Notes: generated from the sequence alone by a model not told the origin. Counted from the stretch's first letter, positions 27,515 through 37,496 are shown. The stretch is 64,000 nt of DNA from Nitrososphaerota archaeon (GCA_011605725.1 JAAOZP010000011.1:116474-180473); one strand, 5' to 3'. Numbers and translations are program-made.

Positions 27515-27937
27515 TTATTCCTGCTGATGCTTTGCACTACACATCCTTAACACGCCGCGTGTGTTAATATATGGCGGAACACTGCCGGTTTCTAGCATGG
27601 AGCAGACCTCTGGACCAAGTCCTTTCGAAACAATCCTTTTGAACGCTCTCCATGTTAAAACAGATACTGCAAGCATTCTTCTAGTATCTATAAGAAGGAT
27701 CCTCCACTTTCTGCAAAAACTCGCAGCACTCTTAGAAACCTCTACTCTGCCATAATGCGTTGCCCTCGCATACATTCCTCGTCTGGACTTTACTCTCGCT
27801 CTTGACAATGCTACAACACATATGAATTCCCTGTGGGAAGGACTGATCTTCCAGTACTTGTTGTGCTTAACTGCGTTTACAAGGTCTTCTGCTTCCTTCT
27901 TAGACAGCCTTTTAAAAACACTATCCTTGAACATCAT
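27515..27937 (-). CDS. Hypothetical basic protein
   Basis: 140 residues, Arg/Lys-rich, with no recognised domain. It begins with a charged helix (K-D-S-V-F-K-R-L-S-K-K-E-A-E-D-L) and has several Cys without zinc-finger spacing. It lies 43 bp downstream of the TrmB-type regulator on the same strand and may be in its transcript. An opposite-strand frame of 64 codons overlaps it; I prefer this one for its length and charged composition. Confidence 0.45.
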   Translation of the reverse strand: MMFKDSVFKRLSKKEAEDLVNAVKHNKYWKISPSHREFICVVALSRARVKSRRGMYARATHYGRVEVSKSAASFCRKWRILLIDTRRMLAVSVLTWRAFKRIVSKGLGPEVCSMLETGSVPPYINTRGVLRMCSAKHQQE

Positions 27938-27980
27938 GCTTCGCGGAGCCTAACAGAGTAAGGAGCCTGCCTAACAATCC

Positions 27981-29195
27981 TCAAGAAGGCTGAAGCTCAA
28001 CCACCCTGATCCCGTAGAAGGTGGCCAACTGCTTCGCGTCCTCGCTCAGCCTCGGCTTCACTATTAGAGTCGACCCGTTAATCATGTCTTCAACATCATT
28101 CTTCTTGGTGTAGAAACCGATTATGGATGTGACAGGAACATCAGTCACATCGAAAACAATATCGCAGACGATCGGCTTATCCCCGTTTAAAACACCCATG
28201 TCAAACACATGCGTAATTCCGGATTTACCGGTTATTCTTATACCTTCCTTAACCTGCAGCCCAACCATTGAGAGGTATTGTGAAAGCTGCTCCTTAAAAG
28301 AAGCGTACTCCTCCTCCTTCATTTTCAACTCCTGTTCAGCGGGAAGCATTCTTACCGATACTTCCTCAGGCTGCATCATGCTTGTAAACAGCTTTTTGAG
28401 AGACTGTACCAGGGCATCGCTATTAGTCCAGATCGCTGTAGCCTCTTTTCTCTCAGCCCGGCTTACACCTGGTGGTTTAGTAAACATGAGGAGCTGCTTA
28501 TTGTCAACTATTACGAACCACGGTGATGAAATACTCATCGTCTTAACCTCTATGACCTCAGCATGCTTCTTAAGAAACGACGTTATGCTTGACGTCCCTA
28601 AAATACCATGTGTAAGTATTTGGATATGGATGTTGTCTTTGCTCAGGTTTCGAAGCTTCTGCAGGATTCCAGCGTTATATGCTCTAACAAGTTCCGTCCT
28701 AGAAGCTACGATGTTAACCTCCTCTTTAGCCTCATCCAGCATGTCTGAAAGCCTTGCGTAAATCTGCTCTATGCCCTTCAAAAGCTGAATCTTCTCCTGC
28801 TCCTCTACCTTAGAAGGAACACGGACCTTTTTCCATATTTCCATCAACTCCTCTTTACTCTTCTCCATCGTCATTATTCTTCTCTTCTCAGCCTCAATCA
28901 GGATTTCAAGCGCTTTTTCAAAGCCTATTGCTGAGAATTTAGCGGGACGATCTAGACTCGCTTCTATAATACCCTTATTCTGAAGGCTAGTCAGTATGTT
29001 GTACACTTCTGTCCTCGAAATACCCAGTGATAATCCTATTTCACTAGCCTTCATCGGCCCTAGTTTTAAAAGATGTATGAAAACCTTGGCCTCATTATCA
29101 GTTAAACCATATTCGCCGAGCTCCTCCCGGAGTTTTTCAAACTCTTCAGATTCCCCGCCTAAAGCAATACGGCTCTCTTCCTCTATAGAAGCCAT
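27981..29195 (-). CDS. TrmB-family regulator with C-terminal nuclease-like domain
   Basis: About 404 residues from ATG 29195; a TTG at 29222 would add nine. The winged helix (L-T-D-N-E-A-K-V-F-I-H-L-L-K-L-G, then A-S-E-I-G-L-S-L-G-I-S-R-T-E-V-Y) is the TrmB type used by archaea for sugar-responsive control. A coiled stretch and a TrmB-like sensor follow, with I-V-A-S-R-T-E-L and S-S-P-W-F-V-I-V-D. The last hundred residues (G-K-S-G-I-T-H-V-F-D-M-G, then I-V-C-D-I-V-F-D) resemble a restriction-endonuclease-like fold lacking the catalytic Lys. A TATA-like stretch at 29236-29250 predicts a start between the two candidate codons. It may regulate the adjacent sugar genes. Confidence 0.8.
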   Translation of the reverse strand: MASIEEESRIALGGESEEFEKLREELGEYGLTDNEAKVFIHLLKLGPMKASEIGLSLGISRTEVYNILTSLQNKGIIEASLDRPAKFSAIGFEKALEILIEAEKRRIMTMEKSKEELMEIWKKVRVPSKVEEQEKIQLLKGIEQIYARLSDMLDEAKEEVNIVASRTELVRAYNAGILQKLRNLSKDNIHIQILTHGILGTSSITSFLKKHAEVIEVKTMSISSPWFVIVDNKQLLMFTKPPGVSRAERKEATAIWTNSDALVQSLKKLFTSMMQPEEVSVRMLPAEQELKMKEEEYASFKEQLSQYLSMVGLQVKEGIRITGKSGITHVFDMGVLNGDKPIVCDIVFDVTDVPVTSIIGFYTKKNDVEDMINGSTLIVKPRLSEDAKQLATFYGIRVVELQPS

Positions 29196-29337
29196 CGCTG
29201 GATTTAAACATATGTATGTCAACGGTGCTAATTAAGCTTTTTTAAAAAGGACGGAAGTGCCTAGTGGTCTAAACCCCGTCGCGAGAAGCATTAAGGTTAA
29301 CACAAAACCTTAAGTATTAAAACCTGTTTTCTGCTTA

Positions 29338-30132
29338 ATGATGATCGGGTTAATCCTGGCTGCCGGCAAGGGTACTAGGATGCGGCCTTACTCGAACGCA
29401 ATAAACAAGGAGATGTCCCTAATCGGGGAAAGCCCCGTGATAGAGTATAACGTGAAGGCTCTTGCAGACGCCGGGGTTAGAAAAGCCTTCATAGTGCTTG
29501 GAGAAGGCAAGTGGCAGATATTTGAATACCTTAGAGACGGTTCCAGGTTTAACATCGCCCTTTCCTACATATATCAGGATCTAGGTGAAAAGGAGGAGAA
29601 AAAGGGTACTGCGAAGGCAATACAGGTTGCTGAGGAATGGGTTAACGATGATTTCATAGTGATTTATGGAGACTCGTTTTTCCACCCGTATGATTTCCTG
29701 AGAAGCGAGATTGAGCTACATGAGGAGAAAAAGGCTGACGTTACCATGGGGATCTACATGATGAAGGAGTATAAGGATTACGGTATTGTTAGAATCGAAG
29801 GTGAAAGAGTAGTCGACATACTGGAGAAAGCCACTCAAGAGGAGGCGGAGAAAACCAGGGTTGACGACATGTTTGCAGTCAATTCCGGTCCAATAGTTTT
29901 TACGCGCGAAGTCTTTTCCTACATAAAGAAGACCCCTGTTTCACCAGCGGGAGAATACTGGATAACCGACACTATCAGGCTAATGATTAAAGATGGTAAG
30001 AAAGTATTAGCATACAGGATACCTGAGGGAGTCTTCTGGAGGGACATTGGAAGGATGAAGCACAGGATGGAGGCTGAGGCATATTTCTTAAGCAAACATT
30101 ATGAGTATACTGGGGTTTTAAACAGGAAATGA
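29338..30132 (+). CDS. Sugar-1-phosphate nucleotidyltransferase
   Basis: 264 residues of the NTP_transferase fold: L-A-A-G-K-G-T-R-M-R-P at the N-terminus, an internal K-E-M (equivalent to the sugar-phosphate-binding Lys region), Y-G-D-S-F for metal binding, and a final F-W-R-D-I-G. It lacks the left-handed beta-helix of GlmU, so it only makes the NDP-sugar. ATG 29338 is immediately followed by a second ATG at 29341, which family members favour. It probably supplies donors to glycosyltransferases here. Confidence 0.88.
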   Translation: MMIGLILAAGKGTRMRPYSNAINKEMSLIGESPVIEYNVKALADAGVRKAFIVLGEGKWQIFEYLRDGSRFNIALSYIYQDLGEKEEKKGTAKAIQVAEEWVNDDFIVIYGDSFFHPYDFLRSEIELHEEKKADVTMGIYMMKEYKDYGIVRIEGERVVDILEKATQEEAEKTRVDDMFAVNSGPIVFTREVFSYIKKTPVSPAGEYWITDTIRLMIKDGKKVLAYRIPEGVFWRDIGRMKHRMEAEAYFLSKHYEYTGVLNRK

Positions 30133-31083
30133 TCAGTCTTCTCGCTCCACAGCCATCCTGATAAGGTTTAACGCGTCTTCAAGCTTAATCTCTCGTTTAA
30201 ACTGAATGCCGCCTATGTTTGCCCTACCCCCTGCTTTCACACCATTATTTTTCAACAGTTCTGTGTAAACCCTGTTCAAGTCTGAACGGCGTGCGGCTAT
30301 GGTTGCGGAAACCGGTTTACCCTTTTTTAAACCTAAGCAGACAACCACTTTCTCACTCTCTTCAAGTTCAAACATCAGCATTCTTCTCGCAGCAGCCTCA
30401 AGCTGGTCAGTAACATTATACGTGAAGTATGTAATGCTTCCTATTTTACCTATTGAGTTTCTCAGCTTTTCAATCTTGTCCTCTACAAGGCTCCATCTGG
30501 CTAGCTCGCTTTCAACCCATTTCAGAATACTATTCCAGTCTGAATCGTAAACCATACGCGTTAAGCTGCTTCTAAAGTCTCCCCTCATACTGTTTAAAAG
30601 GAATGCTTTATTCATTTTTACGGCTAACTCTGAAACAATGCTTCCAGAATCTATCTCGTCAACAGCCTCCAACATCTTGATACCGTCCTCGTTAAACTCC
30701 AGAAGACCTTTGAAAACGCTGAAAACAAGACTAGAAACACTTCTAATACTGCCGTTAAACAATATTTCCCTGGTTTTTCTATGTCCATTGTAAAGCGCTA
30801 TTACAGGTGTTTGACCATGATGATCTATCAAAACATTGCTACCAATATAAGTCAAGCCTTTGCTCAAAGGGAGCTCTATAAGTATGCTTCTTGAGGCTTT
30901 CACAGTGTCGATCTCACTTGGTTTAGGATAGTGGATTCTGGAAACATCCGCGCCTAGAGCCCTCGCCGTTATTGAGGCAGCGAAAATCCCGTCTAGATCA
31001 GGATCGCTCAGTATCATGTACTCCGGGTTATCCTCGACGAAGCGGAAGAGTATTTGCCTCGCCTCCTCCTGATCAAAGCTCAA
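30133..31083 (-). CDS. DHH-family phosphoesterase (RecJ/NrnA-like)
   Basis: 316 residues. D-P-D-L-D-G-I (about 27-33) and the D-H-H-G motif (I-D-H-H-G-Q) are metal-binding elements of DHH phosphoesterases. The C-terminal DHHA1 domain has G-G-R-A-N-I-G-G. It probably degrades short oligonucleotides or single-stranded DNA or cyclic dinucleotide. The start is TTG 31083; no better in-frame start precedes it. It abuts the nucleotidyltransferase convergently, with no gap. Confidence 0.82.
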   Translation of the reverse strand: MSFDQEEARQILFRFVEDNPEYMILSDPDLDGIFAASITARALGADVSRIHYPKPSEIDTVKASRSILIELPLSKGLTYIGSNVLIDHHGQTPVIALYNGHRKTREILFNGSIRSVSSLVFSVFKGLLEFNEDGIKMLEAVDEIDSGSIVSELAVKMNKAFLLNSMRGDFRSSLTRMVYDSDWNSILKWVESELARWSLVEDKIEKLRNSIGKIGSITYFTYNVTDQLEAAARRMLMFELEESEKVVVCLGLKKGKPVSATIAARRSDLNRVYTELLKNNGVKAGGRANIGGIQFKREIKLEDALNLIRMAVERED

Positions 31084-31180
31084 GCCTCATTTTCCCTCTT
31101 TTTCAGAGTGCTGGCAGAGTTTTCCAGAACACCCTTATTTAAAACTATTTTTTAAGCGGACAAGACTCGACCATCCTTGG

Positions 31181-32083
31181 TCAAAAAATTTGAAGTATGC
31201 TTAGCAGGATGATGATTGTTCCGAGTGCCAGACAATAGTAGGAGAACTTGTGAAAGCTATGTTTAACAACGTAACTCCTAACCGTTCCTAGGGCAAGGTA
31301 GCCGACGACAGCGGTTACCAGAACCCCTAGGCTAATCATCCAAAACTCTTGCTCGAAACTAATTTCTTGAAGCTTGACGAGGCTTCCGCCTATTATGCTT
31401 GGGATTGATAAGAGCAGGGAAAACCGGTAGGCCTCCTCATACTCAACCCCTCTAAGCAGCCCGGTTGAAACAGTTATTCCTGTTCTGGATATCCCGGGTG
31501 TGATTGCAGCAGCCTGAGAAAACCCTATCAGGAATGCGTCTAAAGCACTTAGTTTCCTAACCGGTTTAGCACGCCTCGTTGAATACAGGATTAAGCCGTT
31601 GAGAAACATCGCAACCCCTGTTGCGAAAAGGCTTTGAAACAAAGACTCGAAGAAGCTTTTAAGAAAAAAGCCTGCTAAGCCGATGGGAATTGTGCCAAGC
31701 GTAATGTATACGAGCATTCTGCCTTCTTCCCCTGAGAAATCGAGCCTAAAAACTGTCCTGACAATGGATTGTAAATCCTTTCTCAGAAACACTGCTACTC
31801 CAATGAGGGTTCCCAGATGAAGCACAATGTCGAAAGCAACGGAGACTTTTATGTTAAACAGCTCCTGCACTATTACTAGGTGCCCAGTGCTTGAAACCGG
31901 AAACCATTCTGTTAAACCTTGAACGAGGCTTAGGCAAACCGTCTCCAAGATTCCCGTTAAGCCTATTCTTACCTGTTTGGAAAAATCAACGGTTAAAACT
32001 GCCTCGGCGAAAATAACTAGCGTTTGAATAAACAGGCAAGTAGTGAGGATAAACGTTAGCGACCGGCGTTTTCTCGTGTCCAC
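31181..32083 (-). CDS. uppP: Undecaprenyl-diphosphatase-like membrane phosphatase
   Basis: A polytopic protein of the BacA/UppP family, which dephosphorylates polyprenyl diphosphate carriers. Key motifs are present: Q-G-L-T-E-W-F-P-V-S-S-T-G-H and P-G-I-S-R-T-G-I-T. The open frame extends to ATG 32158, overlapping the next gene by 38 bp, but a minus-strand TATA-like box at 32103-32112 predicts transcription from about 32082. I therefore prefer GTG 32083 (about 300 residues, closer to family length). Archaeal carriers are dolichyl-type, so the substrate is presumably that lipid. Confidence 0.85.
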   Translation of the reverse strand: MDTRKRRSLTFILTTCLFIQTLVIFAEAVLTVDFSKQVRIGLTGILETVCLSLVQGLTEWFPVSSTGHLVIVQELFNIKVSVAFDIVLHLGTLIGVAVFLRKDLQSIVRTVFRLDFSGEEGRMLVYITLGTIPIGLAGFFLKSFFESLFQSLFATGVAMFLNGLILYSTRRAKPVRKLSALDAFLIGFSQAAAITPGISRTGITVSTGLLRGVEYEEAYRFSLLLSIPSIIGGSLVKLQEISFEQEFWMISLGVLVTAVVGYLALGTVRSYVVKHSFHKFSYYCLALGTIIILLSILQIF

Positions 32084-32102
32084 AGCCTTTCGTCGCAACC
32101 AT

Positions 32103-32112
32103 CTTATAAAAG
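32103..32112 (-). promoter_or_regulatory. TATA-like box favouring the shorter uppP start
   Basis: Minus-strand CTTTTATAAG centred about 25 bp before GTG 32083, inside the longer candidate reading frame. Confidence 0.4.
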
Positions 32113-32120
32113 TTTTACAG

Positions 32121-35100
32121 TTAATAATTTTCAACAAACTTTCTTGCCGATATCTCATACATCTTTCCCTCAGCGTCGAACGTTATAATGTTTTTGTTCA
32201 GCCGTATTGCTGCTATCGCGAGCGCTGAGCTTAACAGGCCGTCGTCTGAATCTAGACATACAGCGTCTATCGTGAGGATTTCTTCAGAAAGCCTTTCGAC
32301 AAGCGTATTCATGTCTCTCGATTCAACCCTCCTAACCTCGATCGTCGGAGGCCAGATGCCTTCAGACCTAACTTTCCTCCTCAATTCCTTCACCTTGCCG
32401 CTTACATCCGATCTCGAATAGATGATTAAAAATTGAGGGCGGTATTTTCTAACAACTGTTGCGGCATAATCCACTGACTCGCCCATTACTACAGCCACGT
32501 TAAATCTTAATGTAGACCATTCAAGGACGAGTTTCCTAACATGAGTTATAACTTCATGCGCATTTGACTCGAGCATAACTGCGTAGAGGGATTTCGTATG
32601 AACGTAAGCCGAGTATTCTTCCCCGTCCTTCTTAACTTCGATCGTGGTTAAGGCTGTAAACGGCCTATTGCCTCCCTTTCCATACCTGAAACTCACCGAA
32701 TACGAGACATTTCCATTCTCATCCAGTTTTTCCTCACGTGAAACATCTGAAATTACCAGTTCTAACGCTGTACTGCTTTGAGGCAATCTTTCGTAAAGAT
32801 AGTTAACAAACGTTTCAACCTTCTCCGAAGGAATCCTCACCGGGATTCGAACCGTCCACACTCCTTCTTTAACTACTTTTTCTTCCATTCTCCATCTTCT
32901 TAAAAGCGAGGGAGTTGCTATTTTCGCAGCCTTTAAGGCAGGAATTGTCGAAGAAACCATGGCTGTCAGAAATGCCATAAGTATTAGGGAGAACATATCT
33001 AGAGGAGTAGTTTTCACGTCAATGGGTATGATCATGTTAGAGACATCAAACACTTTGAATATGATCATGCTCAATATATAGCCAATACCACCACCGATGA
33101 AACCGAATACTCCTGCCTCCACTATGAACAGGCTGGAAATATGAGTGGGGTTTAAGCCTACAGATGAAAAAATGAATATTTCATTCCTCCTTTCGTAAAC
33201 CAGCGTGTAGAACAGCAGCGTAATGTTTAACACAGTAATGATAACTGGGATGAGAACCGATATGCCAAAGACCTCGACAGAACCTCCTCTGAAGTAGTAG
33301 GTTATGCCTTCTGAGCTCGGCATAGTTATGACTGAATAGTTAGCGAGCAAAGCCAATCTTCTTGAAACCTCTCTCGCCTGCGCATTGTCTTCGAATGTGC
33401 AGTAGAGCGCGGAAACATAGCCGCCTAATCTTTGAGCGGTGAAAGCATCCGTTATCAAGAGGTTGTCAGCAGGTACCGGCTGAGCGTTTTCAAAGCCTGG
33501 AAGAATATACATGGGCAGGAAATGGCTACCATCAGGCTCTTTTATCACGTTAACCGGCTCGCCATCAAATATGCCGACTACCTTTAGCCTTACACCTTTG
33601 AAAACAATGGTCATGCCCACGTCCACGTCTGCTCTGTTTGCCAAATACCTGCTTATGAGAACAGCATTACTGTTGTTGAACAGGCTTTCTATTGCATGCT
33701 CCGGGTATGTAGCGCTCTTAATAAGGTCTAGAGATGGATCTCCGGGCGAAACTCCTCTAACCCCATAGATCGGTACCTCGCTAACATAGTCTAGAGCGCC
33801 GTACGCAACGGGGGTTATCACCTTATAGTCTATTCTTGAAACCTCTCTCTGCGCACCTATGAAGCTAAAATCTTCAAGCGCGAGTGGGCCGGAAGGCTTG
33901 ATCACCATCGACACCGGAGGCTTATCGGCTGGCCACGTTTTCGCCACCATAACAGCGTTAGTCGTTAGGGATACCCTTATTGAAGTCAGCGTGGATATTG
34001 CTATGATCATTATTGTAATGGAGACAAGAGTAAGTGTAGTTCTTAGCTTCCTCTTTTTCAAGTTTCCAATAGAGTATGAAATAGCGATCAATAAGGCAGG
34101 TATCAGTGAAACTCCTCGCTCGCTCTTTATTTCAAGAAAGTAGGGAGCTATAAATACAATTAGAAACATGAATATAACAATATAGATTCCTGTCTGAAGC
34201 TCCAATACTGTGATTCTTGAAAGACCTGGGAACACCTGGTAAGCTATAGTCATTAAAACGATGAATGTAATCACCGTCAACATTGCGTATTGATCCTTCC
34301 TCTCTGCAATTATCGAGCCGATGCATAAGGATAGGATCGCAACAATCACAAATACTATAATCTGGTTGGTTCGCGTTTCCCTCAAAATATTTTGAATATT
34401 ACTGATTATTAATATGCTGCTCATCACGGCTTCTTGCTGATACGCCAGTATCTTAATTGGGTCAGTGGCATTTAAAATAGCTAAACGGAATCTTTCAATC
34501 TGCTCCAACCTGTAAAGCTCCAGGCCTACGTAGAGCCCAATATTCCTAGTTTCTTCTACATGTCTTTCAGCGGATTCAACGGTTTTGTTGACGAGAGTTT
34601 GATAGGACTTTACTTGAAGTAAAGCAGGCTGGTCTAAGTAGGTTTTAGCATTTTTGCTTAACCTAATTGGCCGAGTACTATTCCCTATTTCCAATACTGT
34701 TCTTCTCCCACCGACAGTGATTGAAACCAGTATCCATAAGTCTGTTTCAGAAGGAACTATTAGGGTGTTTCCAGTTATGTTTAGCAGACCAAGTAGCGGC
34801 AGATGGCTTGAATCATAATTCAGTATCAGTTGATTAAGCCGCGTCTCATTAAGAATGAGGACACGCATTTCCTGAGTTGGAATCAGCAGGTCGAAAGGGG
34901 AAGGAACAACAGCTAGGACCTTTGCAACCGCTCCTGGACATAGGTTTATTTCCACGTTCTTGGTTTCTCCGACTGATAGTTTTCCTAGGCTTATTATTTG
35001 AGGCACATAAGTATCTTTTTCGTTTAGAGAAGGACCTATGATCCTTATTTCTGAGCCAGAGGGCACTGCTATCGTCGTTTCATTCCAAACTCTGGCGACC

Positions 35101-37496
35101 GTATACGTCTCGTTCATGAACACTAGGAAAAACTGGGGTTCCCTTGGCTTCGGGTTTAACGTTATTTTAAGCATTGATGATGGTTTTACGACGAAGCGTT
35201 TAGAATTTGTGTCGATTCTGGTGCCGTTTGCTAGGAGCAGCTCCGTTGAAACCTCCAGCACATGTTCAGAGTCAACATGGTGCGGCGCCTCGAAGACGCG
35301 TTTTACAGCGAGATAGGCGGGTGATGATGAAGAGGGTATTTCAACGCTCATGTTCTCACTGACTAGAGTTTTATTGCAGGTTATGTCGTTCAACCTCCAG
35401 CTTAGCACTGCGTTGAAAGGCTCCTGAAACACGTCGTTCACAAGCCAGAGCCTAATCCTAACCGTTGAGCCGGGGAGAAAGAATAGGGATGTCAGATCAT
35501 GCCTATAGTCTCCGTCAACCATTATTACGGTATGCACAGGGTTGAAAGCATTCATAACCTCGTAGTAAGATTCTTTCTTAAATCCGTAGGAATCTACGAT
35601 TGAGCCGCTGACGAGCAGGGGGTAGTCTGTAAGTGGAAGAACATTAACCCCTATGGAAATATTGTACCTAAGTATTCTTGCCCTGTCTATAGCATGCCTC
35701 AAAACTAGAGATTGATACTTCTGGCTTAGCTCAATTAAGCTGGAGAGGTTTTTAGCCAAATCTCTCCAGTAGGTGTTTAGGAAAACCGGGTCAAGCCCCT
35801 CTGCCTGAAGAAGCGTAAGAACCTGCTCATAGGGCAGGTTTTGAGCCTCTACCCAGAATGGAGAGTTTAAACTGGGTAAGCCCACTGGACTAACTATGTT
35901 TGGAAAGGACTCCTTGTAATGCAGATAGTCAACCCAGCTTCCCGTTCCCCAACCATAGTTCACGAACCTATCAACATAATCGTATGTCTCAACGTATGAT
36001 AGAACCATGATTCTCTTATTCACCTCCTTAACCAGGACGTTCAGATCACGGTCAAGGTAGAAATTGGTTCCAGAACCATAGTATGGTGACTCCCTGTTCA
36101 GCCACGGCACGAGGGTGTGGGGACAGACTATTGTTATTGAGGGATAGTTGTAAGTTAGCAGTAACAGTTCAACAAGCTGCATCTTCACGAGCCTAGCATA
36201 GTTTTCAGAGTAGTCTAGAGTAGGGTAGGCGCCTATCAGGGGGAAGTCCAGCTGGACGATGAAGCCTTTCAAAGAAGTTAACTCGTAGAACTCTTTCGGC
36301 TCAACATGCGCGAACGACCTTAAGAAATTAACGTTGGCTTCTCTCAGCAGGCTGAGCGTCTCATTCATTTTAAAGCTACCGCTCGTATCAGTAAGCCATT
36401 CGAGCCTAGAGAAATAAGACCCACCCCTTAGAAAAACACTTCTACCGTTTACTTTAATGTAAGGATTCTTCCGGGTAATCGAACCCTCTAAGAAACGTAC
36501 TCCAAATAATGTTTCAACCGACCCGGCGTACTCATCACCATGGTGCAGACTAATGTTGAGAAGGTAAACGTTTGGAACACCAATATCCCATGGGAACCAG
36601 TATGCTGGGTCCCGGAGGGAGATGCTTAAAGTTTCCCACCTTCTTTCCCAGGCAGAAAGCTTTATGCTGAACGACTGTTCTAAGCCGGCTGTGTTGTTGG
36701 GGCCAAAGCCCTTTATTCTTACGGATGCTACAAAGCTATCGTCAACATCCCCCTTGTTCTGAAGTAGAATACGCAGGTTTAAGGAGGCAGGGTTCGAGTA
36801 CTGTGCAATATCAATCAAGACCAGGTTAATAACTGGGTTCAGTGTCCCGACGAGGGTAACGCCTCCAGATATCCCGATGTAACTGTTGCGGAGGTTTGGA
36901 AGAACCTCTGAGAAAGAGTATATGCCCATCGGGTAAACTCTGGATTCATACGTTTCTTGGGTTGGAGCCTCTAAGTATAGGGTCAGTAAGTTGACACCGT
37001 CCCGAACAACAATTTCATCTATGTCGAAGAAGAATTGGGAAAAATAACCCACATGCTCCCCCAAATAGAAGCCGTTCAGCCAGACTTTAGCAGCAACCCA
37101 GACACCTGAGAAGACAAGCCTCAGCCTCTGCCCCCTCATTTCACTAGGCACTGTGAATAATTTTCTTACCCACAGCGAGCTGTTTGACCTGGTTGACTTA
37201 AAAAGGAAGGGTGCTTCAACCCTGCTCCATGAAGAATCATCATAACAAGGATCATAGTAGAGATTAATGTTTCCAGGGTCGAAAGCGTCAACCTTGTAAC
37301 TCCACTTTCCAGTCAATTCATGTTTAGAAAGATAGAAGTAGTCAAATGGCGCGAGGTACGAGGAAACCTTATCCACCAGGTTTTCAGAGGGTTCTATGAA
37401 GAAATACCGTAAACCAGGAAGAATCAGAGCCACTATTAACATCGATACTGAGACTACTGTCAGAAGCGGCTCTGCAATTCTCCTGGCCACCATCAC
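32121..37496 (-). CDS. GH2-like ectodomain / FtsX-like permease / cytosolic CARF-like fusion
   Basis: A 1791-residue chain. After an N-terminal membrane segment (about 12-33), residues 60-200 form a GH2-type sugar-binding sandwich (L-W-V-R-K-L-F, V-W-L-N-G-F-Y-L-G), 215-335 an Ig-like domain and 336-650 a GH2-like barrel. The acid/base region, normally W-x-x-x-N-E, reads P-H-T-L-V-P-W-L-N-R-E, so catalysis is doubtful. Beta-rich 650-960 and helical 960-1045 follow, then a cluster of membrane spans (about 1046-1145). An FtsX/MacB-like part has a first span at 1150-1172, an outer domain to 1400 and spans at about 1409-1432, 1455-1480 and 1500-1520. Residues 1545-1660 are cytosolic and unassigned; 1664-1791 look Rossmann/CARF-like (N-V-A-V-V-M-G, F-L-I-I-Y-S-R-S-D, L-S-S-A-L-A-I-A-A-I-R-L). 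No MacB-type ATPase gene is in the window. The start is GTG 37496 or ATG 37493. Confidence 0.75.
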   Translation of the reverse strand: MMVARRIAEPLLTVVSVSMLIVALILPGLRYFFIEPSENLVDKVSSYLAPFDYFYLSKHELTGKWSYKVDAFDPGNINLYYDPCYDDSSWSRVEAPFLFKSTRSNSSLWVRKLFTVPSEMRGQRLRLVFSGVWVAAKVWLNGFYLGEHVGYFSQFFFDIDEIVVRDGVNLLTLYLEAPTQETYESRVYPMGIYSFSEVLPNLRNSYIGISGGVTLVGTLNPVINLVLIDIAQYSNPASLNLRILLQNKGDVDDSFVASVRIKGFGPNNTAGLEQSFSIKLSAWERRWETLSISLRDPAYWFPWDIGVPNVYLLNISLHHGDEYAGSVETLFGVRFLEGSITRKNPYIKVNGRSVFLRGGSYFSRLEWLTDTSGSFKMNETLSLLREANVNFLRSFAHVEPKEFYELTSLKGFIVQLDFPLIGAYPTLDYSENYARLVKMQLVELLLLTYNYPSITIVCPHTLVPWLNRESPYYGSGTNFYLDRDLNVLVKEVNKRIMVLSYVETYDYVDRFVNYGWGTGSWVDYLHYKESFPNIVSPVGLPSLNSPFWVEAQNLPYEQVLTLLQAEGLDPVFLNTYWRDLAKNLSSLIELSQKYQSLVLRHAIDRARILRYNISIGVNVLPLTDYPLLVSGSIVDSYGFKKESYYEVMNAFNPVHTVIMVDGDYRHDLTSLFFLPGSTVRIRLWLVNDVFQEPFNAVLSWRLNDITCNKTLVSENMSVEIPSSSSPAYLAVKRVFEAPHHVDSEHVLEVSTELLLANGTRIDTNSKRFVVKPSSMLKITLNPKPREPQFFLVFMNETYTVARVWNETTIAVPSGSEIRIIGPSLNEKDTYVPQIISLGKLSVGETKNVEINLCPGAVAKVLAVVPSPFDLLIPTQEMRVLILNETRLNQLILNYDSSHLPLLGLLNITGNTLIVPSETDLWILVSITVGGRRTVLEIGNSTRPIRLSKNAKTYLDQPALLQVKSYQTLVNKTVESAERHVEETRNIGLYVGLELYRLEQIERFRLAILNATDPIKILAYQQEAVMSSILIISNIQNILRETRTNQIIVFVIVAILSLCIGSIIAERKDQYAMLTVITFIVLMTIAYQVFPGLSRITVLELQTGIYIVIFMFLIVFIAPYFLEIKSERGVSLIPALLIAISYSIGNLKKRKLRTTLTLVSITIMIIAISTLTSIRVSLTTNAVMVAKTWPADKPPVSMVIKPSGPLALEDFSFIGAQREVSRIDYKVITPVAYGALDYVSEVPIYGVRGVSPGDPSLDLIKSATYPEHAIESLFNNSNAVLISRYLANRADVDVGMTIVFKGVRLKVVGIFDGEPVNVIKEPDGSHFLPMYILPGFENAQPVPADNLLITDAFTAQRLGGYVSALYCTFEDNAQAREVSRRLALLANYSVITMPSSEGITYYFRGGSVEVFGISVLIPVIITVLNITLLFYTLVYERRNEIFIFSSVGLNPTHISSLFIVEAGVFGFIGGGIGYILSMIIFKVFDVSNMIIPIDVKTTPLDMFSLILMAFLTAMVSSTIPALKAAKIATPSLLRRWRMEEKVVKEGVWTVRIPVRIPSEKVETFVNYLYERLPQSSTALELVISDVSREEKLDENGNVSYSVSFRYGKGGNRPFTALTTIEVKKDGEEYSAYVHTKSLYAVMLESNAHEVITHVRKLVLEWSTLRFNVAVVMGESVDYAATVVRKYRPQFLIIYSRSDVSGKVKELRRKVRSEGIWPPTIEVRRVESRDMNTLVERLSEEILTIDAVCLDSDDGLLSSALAIAAIRLNKNIITFDAEGKMYEISARKFVENY

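Noticed and set aside
28123..28761. 212-codon plus-strand frame inside the TrmB-type gene
   Set aside because: It lies wholly inside a well-supported regulator on the other strand and its product has no domain pattern.
32121..37496. CRISPR-linked CARF effector
   Set aside because: No cas genes or arrays are in the window; the CARF-like call is a fold guess only.
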